Source of the DNA: Agromyces flavus
GTDB lineage: Bacteria; Actinomycetota; Actinomycetes; Actinomycetales; Microbacteriaceae
Assembly (NCBI RefSeq): GCF_900104685.1
Contig: NZ_LT629755.1
Coordinates: 1,178,001 to 1,242,000 of the forward strand
Length of the DNA stretch: 64,000 nucleotides
Reading direction: 5' to 3'
Part shown: piece after piece, positions 18,974 through 27,474 of the stretch
How positions within the stretch are numbered: the stretch's first letter is position 1
How the letters are laid out: every line of letters begins with the position of its first letter
Position numbers and translations under genes: made by a program
Notes under the pieces: model-generated
Databases searched by the model: none
Told to the model about the DNA's origin: nothing
The model's input: only the letters and a program-made list of their open reading frames with translations

Positions 18974-18995
18974 ACGGTATCCGCGTCCCCCGACA
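18974..18995 (-). promoter_or_regulatory. RecA-NDp/PafBC-type promoter of the exonuclease gene
   Basis: On the minus strand TGTCGG (18995-18990) is followed after exactly 10 nt by TACCGT (18979-18974), 7 nt before the ATG at 18966. This matches the core and spacing of the mycobacterial RecA-independent damage promoter TTGTCRGTG-N8-TAnnnT. Outer positions are C at the first base and GG in place of TG. Confidence 0.55.
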
Positions 18996-19014
18996 GCGCT
19001 CAGGTGGCGCGCCG

Positions 19015-19020
19015 TAGGAT
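19015..19020 (+). promoter_or_regulatory. -10 element, leaderless spacing
   Basis: TAGGAT ends 7 nt before the ATG at 19028. An in-frame ATG at 19019 overlaps it and is less likely to be used. Confidence 0.45.
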
Positions 19021-19027
19021 GACTGCG

Positions 19028-19942
19028 ATGATCGCCTCACCGTACGCCGACGACCTCGCGCGCATCCCGGTCCGCGAACACCGCGCCCTCGTGCACGGCA
19101 GCGACACCGCCTGGTGGGAGTACGGCGACCCGGGGGCACCCACGATCGTCATGGTGCACGGGTTCCGCGGCGACCACCACGGGCTCGAGCCGATCGTCGC
19201 GAAGCTCCAGGGCTACCGACTGATCGTGCCCGACCTGCCCGGCTTCGGCGCCTCATCGACCTTCGCCGCGGGCGCGCACGACATCGACGGATATGCGGCC
19301 TGGCTCGCCGAGTTCGTCGGGGTGTGCGGGGCGTCGGATGCCGCGGCGGCCGGCGGCAGCGACGGCTTCGCCCTGCTCGGCCACTCGTTCGGTTCCATCA
19401 TCACGGCTGCGGCGGTCGCGGCGGGCCTGGCGCCGCGCGAGCTCGTGCTCGTCAACCCGATCGGCGCGCCGGCGCTCGAGGGTCCGCGGGCGATCATGAC
19501 GCGTCTCGCGGTGGGCTACTACCGGGCCGCCGCCGCGTTGCCCGAGAAGCTCGGCTTCGCGCTCCTGCGCAACCGGGTCATTGTCCGCGTCATGAGCGTG
19601 ACCATGGCCAAGACGGAAGAGCCCGCGCTCCGCCGCTTCATCCACGACCAGCACGACCGGTACTTCTCTGCGTTCGGCGACCGGGACGCCGTGCTCGAGG
19701 CATTCGAGGCATCCGTCAGCCACGACGTGCGCGAGTACGCGCCGTCGATCGCGGTGCCCGTCCTCCTGGTCGTGGCCGAGCAGGACGACGTCACCCCGCT
19801 CGCCGCACAGCGTCGCCTGCAGCCCCTCTTCGACGACGCGACGCTCGCGGTCATCCCCGGAGTGGGGCACCTGATCCACTACGAGACGCCCGCCGAGGCG
19901 GCCGGGCACATCCGGGTGTTCCTCGAGGGGGAGCGCCCGTGA
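19028..19942 (+). CDS. Alpha/beta hydrolase
   Basis: Cytoplasmic alpha/beta-fold hydrolase of 304 residues; substrate unknown. Oxyanion region HGF (MVHGFRGDH), nucleophile elbow GHSFG with Ser near 119, acid Asp in AEQDDV (about 252) and catalytic His in GVGHL (about 280). A lid-like insertion (about 155-205) lies between the core strands. Its TGA overlaps the GTG of the following glycosyltransferase (GTGA), so the two are co-translated. This suggests the hydrolase acts on a glycosylated or lipid-linked product, but that is inference. Confidence 0.85.
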   Translation: MIASPYADDLARIPVREHRALVHGSDTAWWEYGDPGAPTIVMVHGFRGDHHGLEPIVAKLQGYRLIVPDLPGFGASSTFAAGAHDIDGYAAWLAEFVGVCGASDAAAAGGSDGFALLGHSFGSIITAAAVAAGLAPRELVLVNPIGAPALEGPRAIMTRLAVGYYRAAAALPEKLGFALLRNRVIVRVMSVTMAKTEEPALRRFIHDQHDRYFSAFGDRDAVLEAFEASVSHDVREYAPSIAVPVLLVVAEQDDVTPLAAQRRLQPLFDDATLAVIPGVGHLIHYETPAEAAGHIRVFLEGERP

Positions 19943-21033
19943 GGCTCGTGTTCGACTGCCGCTACGTGCGCATCGACCACCACGACGGCATCAGCCGGTT
20001 CACCGCAGCCCTCGTGGGCGAGATCGGCCGGCGCCATCCGGTCACGATGCTCATCAGCGACCACCGGCAGCTCGCGAAGCTGCCGGCGCTGCCGTGGGAG
20101 CTGGTCAGCAGCCCCACGAGCCCGCGCGAACCCTGGGTCGCGCGACAGGTGCGCAAGCTGAAGCCCGATGTCGTGTTCTCGCCCATGCAGACCATGGGGT
20201 CGTGGGGGCGGAACTACGGGCTCGTGCTCACGCTGCACGACCTCATCTACTACGAGAACCGCACGCCGCCGCGCGACCTGCCCGCGTTCGTCCGCGGGTT
20301 GTGGCGGCTCTACCACCTCGCGTGGTGGCCGCAGCGGATCCTCCTGAACCGGGCCGACGCGGTCGTGACCGTGTCCGAGACGAGCGCCGGCCTGATCCGG
20401 AAGCACCACCTGACGAAGCGCCCGCTCTCCGTCGTGCACAACGCGGCCGATGCCCTCGGCACGCCCGATCTGCCGCGGCGCCGGCCGGCGGGCAAGCGGC
20501 TCGTGTACATGGGCTCGTTCATGTCGTACAAGGGCGTCGACACGCTCGTGCGCGCCGTCGCGACGCTGCCCGATCATGAGTTGCACCTCATGAGTCGCAT
20601 CTCCGACGAGGAGCGCGGCCGGCTGACGCGCCTCGCTCCCGAGGCGCGACTCGTGTTCCACGACGGCGCGACCGATGCCGAGTACGCCGACGTGCTCGCG
20701 AGCGCCACCGCACTCGTGACCGCCTCGAAGGCCGAGGGGTTCGGCATCCCGCTCGTCGAGGCGATGCGTCTGGGAACGCCGGTCGTGGTGACCGACATCC
20801 CGATCTTCCGCGAGATCGGCGGTGACGCGGCCGTGTACTTCCCCGCCGACGACGCGCCGGCGGCGGCGCGAGCGATCGCCTCGCTCGACGAACCCGGCGA
20901 GTGGGAACGGCGCTCCGAGGCATCCGCCGAGCTCGCCGCTCGGTTCACCTGGAGCGAGTCGGCCGAGAAGCTGCTCGCCCTGCTGCTCGAGGTGGGCGGA
21001 GCGAGCGGCCGCGCGGCCCACGCCCGCCGCTGA
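19939..21033 (+). CDS. Glycosyltransferase, GT4 (group 1) family
   Basis: 364-residue GT-B glycosyltransferase. The C-terminal domain carries VYMGSFMSYKGVDTLV and the GT4 motif EGFGIPLVEAMRLGTPVV; the paired Glu residues contact the nucleotide-sugar donor. The N-terminal domain has LHDLIYYENRTPP. Donor and acceptor are unknown. No membrane helix is evident. The GTG start at 19939 is fixed by the 4-nt overlap with the hydrolase. The gene abuts the convergent phosphatase gene with no spacer. Confidence 0.88.
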   Translation: MRLVFDCRYVRIDHHDGISRFTAALVGEIGRRHPVTMLISDHRQLAKLPALPWELVSSPTSPREPWVARQVRKLKPDVVFSPMQTMGSWGRNYGLVLTLHDLIYYENRTPPRDLPAFVRGLWRLYHLAWWPQRILLNRADAVVTVSETSAGLIRKHHLTKRPLSVVHNAADALGTPDLPRRRPAGKRLVYMGSFMSYKGVDTLVRAVATLPDHELHLMSRISDEERGRLTRLAPEARLVFHDGATDAEYADVLASATALVTASKAEGFGIPLVEAMRLGTPVVVTDIPIFREIGGDAAVYFPADDAPAAARAIASLDEPGEWERRSEASAELAARFTWSESAEKLLALLLEVGGASGRAAHARR

Positions 21034-21693
21034 TCAGGCGGGCGCCTCCCCGGCGAGGTCGGCGACGCCGATCGCGTCGACGTCGGAGCACACCACCTGC
21101 AGTCGCGTGCCGGTCACGAGCAGCTCGTGCACCGAGCCGTTCGCGACGGCACCGCTCGGCAGTGATCGCCGCTCCCAGAGGTGCAGCAGCACCGATTGGA
21201 TGACGCCCCCGTGGGTGACCGCGACGACCGCACCGCCCGGATGGCGCGCCGCGAGCCGCAGCAATGACGGCACCGCGCGCGACACGACCGAGACGCGGGA
21301 CTCGAGTCCGGCGATCGGCACCGCCCGCGCCTCGAGTGCACGGCGCTCGGAGGATGTGAGGCCCTCGAGGGTGCCGTGGCGCCGTTCGGCGAGGTCGTGC
21401 TCGAGATCCGGCGCCGGCAGGCCGAGACCGTCCGCGATGATCTCCGCCGTCTCCCGGGCGCGTGCCAGGGGGCTCGTCACGACGGCATCCCACCCGAGCG
21501 GGCCGAGACGCGATGCGGTCGCGCGCGCCTGCCGGCGCCCGGTCTCGTTCATCGGGATGTCGGTCGATCCCTGAATGCGTCCCTGGCGGTTCCAGTCGGT
21601 CTCGCCGTGACGGACGAGCGCGATCGTGGCGGCCGTCGACGCGTCGACGACCGGCCCCGCGGCATCCGGATGCCGCCAGAGGCGGACGATCAT
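21034..21693 (-). CDS. Histidine phosphatase family protein
   Basis: 219-residue phosphoglycerate-mutase-like phosphatase. The phosphohistidine motif RHGETDWN (about 27-34) and the later THGG motif (about 158-161) are present, as are SPLARARETAE and a central Glu. Substrate unknown: a sugar phosphate, cobalamin or nucleotide phosphatase are all possible. The ATG at 21693 overlaps the sirtuin stop (ATGA), so it is the second gene of a sirtuin-phosphatase operon. Confidence 0.85.
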   Translation of the reverse strand: MIVRLWRHPDAAGPVVDASTAATIALVRHGETDWNRQGRIQGSTDIPMNETGRRQARATASRLGPLGWDAVVTSPLARARETAEIIADGLGLPAPDLEHDLAERRHGTLEGLTSSERRALEARAVPIAGLESRVSVVSRAVPSLLRLAARHPGGAVVAVTHGGVIQSVLLHLWERRSLPSGAVANGSVHELLVTGTRLQVVCSDVDAIGVADLAGEAPA

Positions 21694-22535
21694 GCGACGA
21701 GCGCCTCCGCCATCGCGGTGAGCGTCTCGGTCGCGCCCGCGTCGAGCTTCACGGTCGCGCGACTGTCGCCCTTGGTGATGCCGCGATTGATGACGATGAT
21801 CGGCACGCGCCGGCGGCGGGCGATCTCGAGCAGTCGCACGCCCGAGTTGACCACGAGCGACGAACCGGCGACCAGCAGCACGTCGGCGCCGTGCACGAGC
21901 GACGCGGCCTGGCGGAAGACCGGGGTCGGCACGAACTCGCCGAAGAACACGACGTCGGGCTTGAGCAGGCCGCCGCACACCGTGCACGCGGGGATCACGA
22001 TGGCGTCGGGGTCGTCGACGTCGACGTCGCCGTCGGGGTTCGGCCGGATCGCGACCTCGAGGTCGATGTGGGGGTTGAGCTGCTCGAGCCGGTCGGCGAC
22101 GGCCTGACGCGCGAACACCTGCCCGCACGAGAGGCACAGCACGCGATCGGACGCACCGTGCAGCTCGACCACGTGGGTGCTGCCCGCGCGTCGGTGGAGG
22201 CCGTCGACGTTCTGGGTCACGACGCCCGACACGACGCCGCCCTGCTCGAGCGCCGCGAGGGCGAAGTGACCGGCGTTCGGCTCGGCCGTACCGAAGTGGC
22301 GCCACCCGAGGTGGCTGCCGGCCCAGTAGCGCTTGCGGGCGCTCTCGGACGAGAGGAACGTCTGGAACGTCATCGGCGTGCGCACCGGCGCGCCCTCGCC
22401 GCGGTAGTCGGGGATTCCCGAGTCGGTGCTCACACCCGCGCCGGTGAGCACGGCGACGCGAGACCCCCGCATGAGCCGGATCGCCTCGTCGAGCAGCATG
22501 TCGGACGGAGCCGGCGCCTCGATCCCAGTGACCAC
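21690..22535 (-). CDS. NAD-dependent protein deacylase, Sir2 family
   Basis: Sirtuin of 281 residues that removes acyl groups from lysine using NAD. Motifs: GAGVSTDSGIPDYRG (NAD binding), TQNVDGLH (active site) and the catalytic His in ELHG. Zinc cysteines are CLSC and CTVC, and GSSLVVNSG binds NAD. The start is the GTG at 22535, with AAGGGAG 6 nt upstream; an upstream GTG overlaps that ribosome site. TAGAAT on the minus strand (22566-22561) is a plausible -10. A 20-residue Asp-rich insertion (about 172-190) lies between the zinc Cys pairs. Confidence 0.92.
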   Translation of the reverse strand: MVTGIEAPAPSDMLLDEAIRLMRGSRVAVLTGAGVSTDSGIPDYRGEGAPVRTPMTFQTFLSSESARKRYWAGSHLGWRHFGTAEPNAGHFALAALEQGGVVSGVVTQNVDGLHRRAGSTHVVELHGASDRVLCLSCGQVFARQAVADRLEQLNPHIDLEVAIRPNPDGDVDVDDPDAIVIPACTVCGGLLKPDVVFFGEFVPTPVFRQAASLVHGADVLLVAGSSLVVNSGVRLLEIARRRRVPIIVINRGITKGDSRATVKLDAGATETLTAMAEALVA

Positions 22536-22613
22536 GGGCACTCCCTTCGACGGTGCTGTGATTCTAAACGCCCGGCTTTTCGAGAATGTTTCCAGAACCG
22601 GCAGGCTGGAGGC

Positions 22614-23438
22614 ATGCGAATCGAACACGTCCGCGACGCGACATCCGACGCCGTCGCTGACTACGCCCGGTTGACGGATGTCGCCCTGCGCAGCATCACC
22701 GAGCCGGAGCGCGGCATCTTCATCGCCGAATCGGCGAAGGTCATCCGCCGTGCGATCGACGCCGGCTGCACGCCGCGCTCGGTGCTGATGGAGGCGAAGT
22801 GGCTGCCCGGGCTCGAGGCCGCGCTCGCCCCGTTCGACATCCCCGTGCACCTCGCCGACCCCGCCCAGCTCGAGACGATCACCGGGTACCGCGTGCACCG
22901 CGGCGCGCTCGCCGCGTTCGAGCGACCCGTGGTGTCCGACCCGGCCGACCTGCTCGCGACCGCGCGGCGCGTCGTGATCCTCGAGGACATCGTCGACCAC
23001 ACCAACGTCGGCGCGATCTTCCGCTCGGTCGCCGCCCTCGGCGCCGACGCCGTGCTCGTCACCCCGCGCTGCGCCGACCCGCTCTACCGCCGGAGCGTAC
23101 GCGTGAGCATGGGCACGGTGTTCCAGGTGCAGTGGACGCGCCTTCCCGAATGGGCCGAGGCGCGCGCCCTGCTCACCGCCCACGGCTTCCGGGTGGCCGC
23201 GCTCGCCCTCGCCGACGACGCGGTCACGCTGCGCGAACTCGCCGCCGAGCCGCCCGAGCGGCTCGCACTCGTGCTCGGCGCCGAGGGCGACGGGCTCTCG
23301 CGACAGGCGCTCGCCGCGGCCGACACGGTCGTCACGATCCCGATGGCGCACGGCGTCGACTCGCTCAATGTCGCGGCCGCTGCTGCCGTGGCGTTGTACG
23401 CACTTGCAGAGGTGGGCTCGATATCCTGCAACGGATGA
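22614..23438 (+). CDS. TrmH/SpoU-family RNA 2'-O-methyltransferase
   Basis: SPOUT-fold SAM-dependent ribose methyltransferase of 274 residues acting on rRNA or tRNA. SpoU motifs are NVGAIFRS (about 132-139), LGAEGDGLS and VDSLNVAAAAAVALY, which form the knotted SAM site. A short N-terminal RNA-binding region precedes it. The ATG at 22614 has a GGAGG ribosome site. Its stop overlaps the ATG of the carboxypeptidase gene by 4 nt. The exact target nucleotide cannot be read from sequence; rRNA G-to-Gm enzymes such as RlmB are the nearest annotation. Confidence 0.88.
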   Translation: MRIEHVRDATSDAVADYARLTDVALRSITEPERGIFIAESAKVIRRAIDAGCTPRSVLMEAKWLPGLEAALAPFDIPVHLADPAQLETITGYRVHRGALAAFERPVVSDPADLLATARRVVILEDIVDHTNVGAIFRSVAALGADAVLVTPRCADPLYRRSVRVSMGTVFQVQWTRLPEWAEARALLTAHGFRVAALALADDAVTLRELAAEPPERLALVLGAEGDGLSRQALAAADTVVTIPMAHGVDSLNVAAAAAVALYALAEVGSISCNG

Positions 23439-24733
23439 CTCGTACCCTCGATCCGGCACCGCCTCCGGCGGCCGCACCCGCGGCCGCGCCCAGCCCGCGT
23501 CCCTCCGCGCGGGTGTACCGACGTCGCCGGATCGTCGTGTTCGGCACGCTCGGGATGCTCCTCGCGGGCCTCGTCGGCGGGGGAGCCTACGCGATGACCA
23601 CGCTCAACGCGCCGATCCCGGCGGCCGCGCCATCCGTCATCGACCCGGCGCCGATCGTCGCCCCGCCGCAGGTGGTCGATCAGCCCGACTTCGGGGCGTG
23701 GGCGGTCGGCGCGGTCGGCTTCGACGGAGCGCTTGCGGCCGGGAACGACTCGACCGCGATGCCCATCGCGAGCATCGCCAAGGTCGTCACCGCACTGGTG
23801 CTGCTCGAGAAGCAGCCGATCCCGGCGGGCGAGAGCGGTCCCGACATCCGGTACACCGATGCCGACGTGGCGATCTACTGGGACATGATCGCCCAGAACG
23901 GTTCGGTCGCGCCGGTCGCCGCCGGAGCGACGCTAAGCCTCAAGGAGAGCCTCGAGGCCATGCTCCTGCCGTCCGGCAACAACTACGCGATCTCGCTCGC
24001 GATCTGGGGCTTCGGGTCGGTCGACGCCTACGTGGAGCGGGCGAACGCGTGGGCGGCCGAACAGGGACTCACGTCGCTCCGCATCGCCGACCCGAGCGGC
24101 CTCTCGCTCGAGAACACCGCGACCGCGGCCGACCTCGTGCGACTCGGCGAGCTCGCGCTGCAGGATGCCACGCTCGCCGAGATCGTCGCGACGCAGCAGG
24201 TGGACATCCCCGAGCTCGGCACGCTCAAGAACTCCAACAGGCTGCTCGGCACGCACGGTGTCGACGGCATCAAGACCGGCACGACGGACGACGCGGCCAA
24301 CCTGCTGTTCTCCACCGACGTCGCGGTCGGCTCGTCATCGATCACCGTCGTGGGCGTGCTGCTCGGCGGCGCGAACCATCCCGCCGTGCGCCAGGCGATC
24401 GCCGAGATGATCGACACGATCGCGCCGGGCTTCCACGAGGTCGTGGCGATCGAGGCCGGCACCGAGGTCGCGACGTACGCGACACCGTGGGGCGACACGG
24501 CCTCCGCGCGCACGGCCGAGGGCGCGACCGTCGTGGTCTGGTCCGACACCCCGGTCGACGTGGCGGTCACCGCCCAGCCGATCACGCTCGCCGCCGACGG
24601 CGCGGACGTCGGCACCGCCGTCGTCACGGCCGGGACGCAGCGGATCGAGGTGCCCATCGTGCTCGACGGCACGGTCGACGACCCGGGCGCCTGGTGGCGC
24701 CTCACGAACCCCGGCGGACTCGACGCGGACTAG
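23435..24733 (+). CDS. D-alanyl-D-alanine carboxypeptidase (PBP5/DacA-like)
   Basis: Peptidase S11-type penicillin-binding protein that trims D-alanine from peptidoglycan stem peptides outside the membrane; 432 residues. A Pro/Ala-rich N-terminus and one transmembrane segment (about 35-58) anchor it. Catalytic motifs: SIAK (about 113-116), SGN (about 179-181) and KTG (about 280-282), in the right order and spacing. A C-terminal beta-rich domain of about 130 residues follows. It is coupled to the upstream methyltransferase by an ATGA overlap and ends against a convergent gene with no gap. Confidence 0.9.
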   Translation: MTRTLDPAPPPAAAPAAAPSPRPSARVYRRRRIVVFGTLGMLLAGLVGGGAYAMTTLNAPIPAAAPSVIDPAPIVAPPQVVDQPDFGAWAVGAVGFDGALAAGNDSTAMPIASIAKVVTALVLLEKQPIPAGESGPDIRYTDADVAIYWDMIAQNGSVAPVAAGATLSLKESLEAMLLPSGNNYAISLAIWGFGSVDAYVERANAWAAEQGLTSLRIADPSGLSLENTATAADLVRLGELALQDATLAEIVATQQVDIPELGTLKNSNRLLGTHGVDGIKTGTTDDAANLLFSTDVAVGSSSITVVGVLLGGANHPAVRQAIAEMIDTIAPGFHEVVAIEAGTEVATYATPWGDTASARTAEGATVVVWSDTPVDVAVTAQPITLAADGADVGTAVVTAGTQRIEVPIVLDGTVDDPGAWWRLTNPGGLDAD

Positions 24734-25552
24734 CTAGTCGCCCTCCGCGATCCGCTCGATCGGCTCGTCGGCGCCCGCCGCGTACGGACCCGCAGCGGGC
24801 CGCTTCGCGGTGACGAAGTCGCCCGACGACTGGTGCCGGATCCGACGGACCACCCACGGCACGAGGTACTCGCGCGCCCAGGAGAGGTCCTCGGTGCGGG
24901 CCGCCCGCCACGAGCGCAGGGGAAGCGGCTCGGGCTTCATGGGCTCGAGGTCGTTCTCGACGTTCAACGCGCGCAGCACCATCCGCGCCACCTCGTGGTG
25001 CCCGAGCGAGTTGAGGTGCAGCCGGTCGCGGTCCCACATGCGCTGGTCCTGGATCTCGGCGAGCGCCCACTGGTCGGCGACGATGCAGTCGTGCTTCTGC
25101 GCGATCGCGCGGAGGTTCTCGTTGTAGATCGCGACCTTGCCGCGGATGCCGCGGAACACGGGGGAGAAGCCCACGTCGACGCCCGTGAACAGCACGATGG
25201 TCGCACGGTCCCGCGAGAGCCGCTCGATCGCGTACTCGAACCGCGCCGAGATCTCGTCGGGGTCGGTCCGCGGGCGGATCACGTCGTTGCCGCCGGCGGA
25301 GATGGTGATGAGGTCGGGACGCAGCTCGAGGGCGGACTCGACCTGCTCGTCGATGATCTGCTGGATCAGCCGACCCCGGATCGCGAGGTTGGCGTAGGCG
25401 AAGTCCTCCGTGCCCTGCGAGAGCACCTCGGCGACCCGGTCGGCCCAACCGCGGTGGCCGCCGGGCGCGCTGGGCTCGGGATCGCCGATGCCCTCGGTGA
25501 ACGAGTCGCCGATCGCGACATATCGCGACCACGGATGCTGCTGGGTGACCAT
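24734..25552 (-). CDS. SGNH/GDSL family hydrolase
   Basis: 272-residue esterase/lipase of the SGNH superfamily without a signal peptide, so presumably cytoplasmic. GDSFTEG (nucleophile Ser17), a Gly in the second block, SAGGND (Asn block) and DRLHLNSLGH (His block) give the S-G-N-H set. Substrate unknown. The ATG at 25552 is preceded 6 nt upstream by CAGAAT on the minus strand (25564-25559), again a leaderless arrangement. It is divergent from the DEVH helicase across 64 bp. Confidence 0.85.
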   Translation of the reverse strand: MVTQQHPWSRYVAIGDSFTEGIGDPEPSAPGGHRGWADRVAEVLSQGTEDFAYANLAIRGRLIQQIIDEQVESALELRPDLITISAGGNDVIRPRTDPDEISARFEYAIERLSRDRATIVLFTGVDVGFSPVFRGIRGKVAIYNENLRAIAQKHDCIVADQWALAEIQDQRMWDRDRLHLNSLGHHEVARMVLRALNVENDLEPMKPEPLPLRSWRAARTEDLSWAREYLVPWVVRRIRHQSSGDFVTAKRPAAGPYAAGADEPIERIAEGD

Positions 25553-25585
25553 CCCCCCATTCTGCACAGTCCGCCGAGTGGAGCG

Positions 25586-25608
25586 TTGTCGGTCCGCTCC
25601 GGTAGCCT
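25586..25608 (+). promoter_or_regulatory. RecA-NDp/PafBC-type promoter of the DEVH helicase gene
   Basis: TTGTCGGTC (25586-25594), 8 nt, then TAGCCT (25603-25608) matches the mycobacterial consensus TTGTCRGTG-N8-TAnnnT at all but the last base of the left box. The GTG start codon follows the -10 by 8 nt, so the mRNA should be leaderless. Confidence 0.65.
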
Positions 25609-25616
25609 CCCATCCA

Positions 25617-27443
25617 GTGAGCACAGCGACCCCCTCCGGCCATCACCTGCCGGGCACCTCGGCCGCCGAGCACCTCTCACCGTCGTTCCCCGCCCGCGCG
25701 CCATGGGGCACCGCGTCCAAGCTGCGCGCCTGGCAGGCCGAGGCGCTCGACCGGTACTTCGAGACCGAGCCGCGCGACTTCCTCGCCGCTGCGACGCCCG
25801 GCGCCGGCAAGACGACGTTCGCGCTGCGGCTCGCGGCCGAGCTCAGGGCGCGACGCACGATCGACCGCGTCACCGTGGTCGCGCCGACCGACCACCTCAA
25901 ACGGCAGTGGGCCGATGCAGCGGCGCGCGTCGGAATCCGGCTCGACCCCGGATTCCGCAACGCCCACGGCCGCGTGGCGCGCCACTTCCACGGCGTGGCC
26001 GTCACGTACGCGCAGGTCGCGATCCGGCCCGCGCTGCACCGCGAGCTCACGCTGTCGGGTCGCACGCTCGTGATCCTCGACGAGGTGCACCATGGCGGCG
26101 ACACGCTCTCGTGGGGCGACGCGATCCGCGAGGCCTTCGAGCCGGCGACCCGCCGTCTCTCGCTCACGGGCACGCCCTTCCGCAGCGACACCGCACCGAT
26201 CCCGTTCGTGCACTACGAGCCCGACGCGCAGGGCATCCGGGTGTCGAGCACCGACTACGACTACGGATACGGTCGCGCCCTCGCCGACGGCGTGGTGCGC
26301 CCCGTCATCTTCATGGTCTACGCGGGCAGCATGCGCTGGCGCACGAAGGCCGGCGACGAGATGGAGGCCCGCCTCGGCGAGGATGCGACGAAGGACATCC
26401 ACTCGGCCGCGTGGCGCACGGCGCTCGAGCCGACGGGGGAGTGGATCCCGTCGGTGCTGCAGGCGGCCGACCGCCGGCTCACCGAGATCCGCCAGTCGAT
26501 CCCCGATGCCGGCGGTCTCGTGATCGCGACCGATCAGTCCGTGGCGCGCGCGTACGCCGAGATCCTCGAGCGCACCTGCGGCGAGAAGGTGACCGTCGTG
26601 CTCTCCGACGAGAAGGAGGCGTCGGCGCGGATCGAGGAGTTCTCCGCGGGCACGAGCCGATGGATGGTGGCGGTCCGCATGGTGTCCGAGGGCGTCGACG
26701 TGCCGCGGCTCGCCGTGGGCGTGTATGCGACGAGTTCGTCGACACCGCTGTTCTTCGCGCAGGCGATCGGGCGCTTCGTGCGCGCCCGGCGCCGCGGCGA
26801 GACGGCGTCGGTGTTCCTGCCGAACGTCCCCGTCCTCATGGCGCTCGCGTCCGAGCTCGAGCGGCAGCGCGACCACGCGCTCGACCGCCGCTCGGGCGAC
26901 TACGACGATCCCGGCCTCGACGACGGCCTGCTCGAGGCCGCGAACCGCGACGAGAAGGGCTCCGACGAGCTCCAGGACGAGTTCACGTGGCAAGCGCTCG
27001 GTTCCGATGCGACGTTCGACCGGGTCGTCTACGACGGCACCGAATTCGGGACGTTCGCCGAGCCCGGCAGCGACGAGGAGCTCGACTTCATCGGCATCCC
27101 CGGCATCCTCGATCCCGACCAGGTCGCCGAGCTGCTTCGGCACCGCCAGGCGCGTCAGGCGCGTCGAGCGTCCGACCGGCGCAAGCACGTGGCCGCAACG
27201 GAAGGTGACGACGGCGGCGCCGGCGGCTCGACCGAGCCCGTCGCGCTCTACCGGACCCTGAAGGAGCAGCGCTCGCTGCTCAACAGCCTCGTCGGCCTCT
27301 ACGCACGGCAGACCGGTCAGGCGCATTCGCTCGTGCACGCCGAACTGCGTCGCGCGTGCGGCGGCCCCGACGTGGCGCACGCGACCGTGACCCAGTTGCA
27401 GGCGCGGATCGAGCTGCTGCGCCGCCGATTGTCCGGACGCTGA
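25617..27443 (+). CDS. DEAD/DEAH-box (DEVH) superfamily 2 helicase
   Basis: 608-residue ATP-dependent helicase of the XPB/RadD-like SF2 type. Q-like motif LRAWQAEAL (about 36-44), Walker A ATPGAGKT (about 59-66), Walker B DEVH, motif III LTGTP and motif VI QAIGRFVRARR are present. The last 150 residues are acidic and then Arg/Gln-rich, without a known domain. The GTG at 25617 follows a RecA-NDp/PafBC-like promoter at leaderless distance, which supports both the start and a DNA-damage function. Its exact substrate (forks, crosslinks, RNA-DNA hybrids) is unknown. Confidence 0.88.
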   Translation: MSTATPSGHHLPGTSAAEHLSPSFPARAPWGTASKLRAWQAEALDRYFETEPRDFLAAATPGAGKTTFALRLAAELRARRTIDRVTVVAPTDHLKRQWADAAARVGIRLDPGFRNAHGRVARHFHGVAVTYAQVAIRPALHRELTLSGRTLVILDEVHHGGDTLSWGDAIREAFEPATRRLSLTGTPFRSDTAPIPFVHYEPDAQGIRVSSTDYDYGYGRALADGVVRPVIFMVYAGSMRWRTKAGDEMEARLGEDATKDIHSAAWRTALEPTGEWIPSVLQAADRRLTEIRQSIPDAGGLVIATDQSVARAYAEILERTCGEKVTVVLSDEKEASARIEEFSAGTSRWMVAVRMVSEGVDVPRLAVGVYATSSSTPLFFAQAIGRFVRARRRGETASVFLPNVPVLMALASELERQRDHALDRRSGDYDDPGLDDGLLEAANRDEKGSDELQDEFTWQALGSDATFDRVVYDGTEFGTFAEPGSDEELDFIGIPGILDPDQVAELLRHRQARQARRASDRRKHVAATEGDDGGAGGSTEPVALYRTLKEQRSLLNSLVGLYARQTGQAHSLVHAELRRACGGPDVAHATVTQLQARIELLRRRLSGR

Positions 27444-27474
27444 GCCCGTGACGGCTCGGCGTAGCATGACGCGC

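Noticed and set aside
27466..27474. ATG at 27466 as start of the MFS exporter
   Set aside because: It overlaps the TAGCAT -10 element; the ATG at 27475 is at leaderless distance.
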